Below are positions 5,149 through 5,195 of a stretch of DNA of 5,195 bases, in pieces. The DNA comes from Parcubacteria group bacterium GW2011_GWB1_42_6 (GTDB lineage Bacteria > Patescibacteriota > Minisyncoccia > Portnoybacterales > GWB1-42-6): assembly GCA_000997475.1 (NCBI GenBank), contig LCEC01000041.1, positions 1 to 5,195 of the forward strand. The letters run 5' to 3'. The position numbers were made by a program, and so were the translations under genes. Every line of letters starts with the position of its first letter. Positions within the stretch are counted from its first letter, which is position 1. The notes beneath the pieces were generated by a model that was not told the origin of the DNA, did no database searches, and saw only the letters and a program-made list of their open reading frames with translations.

Positions 5149-5157
5149 TGATATAAT
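5149..5157 (+). promoter_or_regulatory. Consensus extended -10 promoter facing the right edge
   Basis: TGATATAAT (TG 5149-5150, TATAAT 5152-5157) is a full extended -10 consensus, without a good -35. The expected start near 5164 coincides with an ATG, matching the layout at the mutase gene (6 nt between box and ATG in both). Confidence 0.55.
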
Positions 5158-5163
5158 TAAAAC

Positions 5164-5195
5164 ATGCAAAGATGTGCCAAACTAACAAATAAACA
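5164..5195 (+). CDS. Possible 5' end of a rightward leaderless gene
   Basis: The ATG at 5164-5166 lies 6 nt after TATAAT and stays open to the window end (MQRCAKLTNK). There is no ribosome-binding site. Only ten codons are visible, so no function can be given, and the stretch might instead be an untranslated leader. The only support is the promoter spacing identical to that of the mutase gene. Confidence 0.25.
   Translation, partial: MQRCAKLTNK

Noticed and set aside
4942..5169. A 75-codon minus-strand ORF
   Set aside because: It runs straight through a good intrinsic terminator and the trpS promoter region, has no ribosome-binding site and a cysteine- and arginine-rich composition typical of chance frames.
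1..5195. CRISPR array, tRNA, rRNA, transposase, prophage or defence genes
   Set aside because: No regularly spaced repeats, no cloverleaf-like segment and no matching protein motifs were seen on either strand.

Overview
The window most likely comes from a small-genome uncultured bacterium of the Patescibacteria (CPR) radiation, possibly a Parcubacteria-like lineage. This is an inference. It rests on the moderate GC content, the compact layout of core genes mixed with tiny lineage-type ORFs, a TIDDLA-type short coiled-coil protein, and intergenic C5T3/A3G5 palindromes. The standard code (table 11) fits: intact genes end in TAA and there is no sign of UGA recoding.

Layout, left to right. (1) Bases 1-905, minus strand: the translation-associated P-loop ATPase gene ychF, cut by the window edge so that most of its C-terminal TGS domain is missing. 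Its leader carries a G/C-run hairpin that overlaps its ribosome-binding site. (2) Bases 906-1147: a divergent intergenic region with one promoter for each direction. (3) Bases 1148-1468, plus strand: an unrecognised 106-residue protein with a very good Shine-Dalgarno sequence, followed by an intrinsic terminator. (4) Bases 1582-2952, plus strand: a complete phosphomannomutase/phosphoglucomutase whose start codon lies 6 nt after an extended -10 box, so it is probably leaderless. (5) Bases 3013-3192: a 59-residue CxxC...CxxC zinc-binding-type protein, followed after 4 nt by a coiled-coil gene (3197-3500) split by a one-base frameshift. (6) Bases 3501-3642: a convergent intergenic region with a perfect 48-bp palindrome and a bidirectional terminator. 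(7) Bases 4859-3643, minus strand: tryptophanyl-tRNA synthetase (trpS) followed by a 64-residue single-pass membrane protein, probably one transcript. (8) Bases 4860-5195: a 53-bp G/C-run palindrome upstream of trpS, a promoter candidate for trpS, a terminator facing left, and at the right edge an extended -10 box with the same 6-nt spacing to an ATG as the mutase gene.

The recognisable genes are housekeeping: tRNA charging, ribosome-associated ATPase, and sugar-phosphate isomerisation for cell-envelope or storage sugars. I see no defence island, CRISPR array, transposase, rRNA or tRNA. The points most worth a second look are the regulatory architecture (leaderless extended -10 starts, palindromes in the leaders of two core genes), the frameshifted coiled-coil gene, the 48-bp palindrome and the atypical G4 motif of YchF. 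I found no convincing undescribed multi-gene system.
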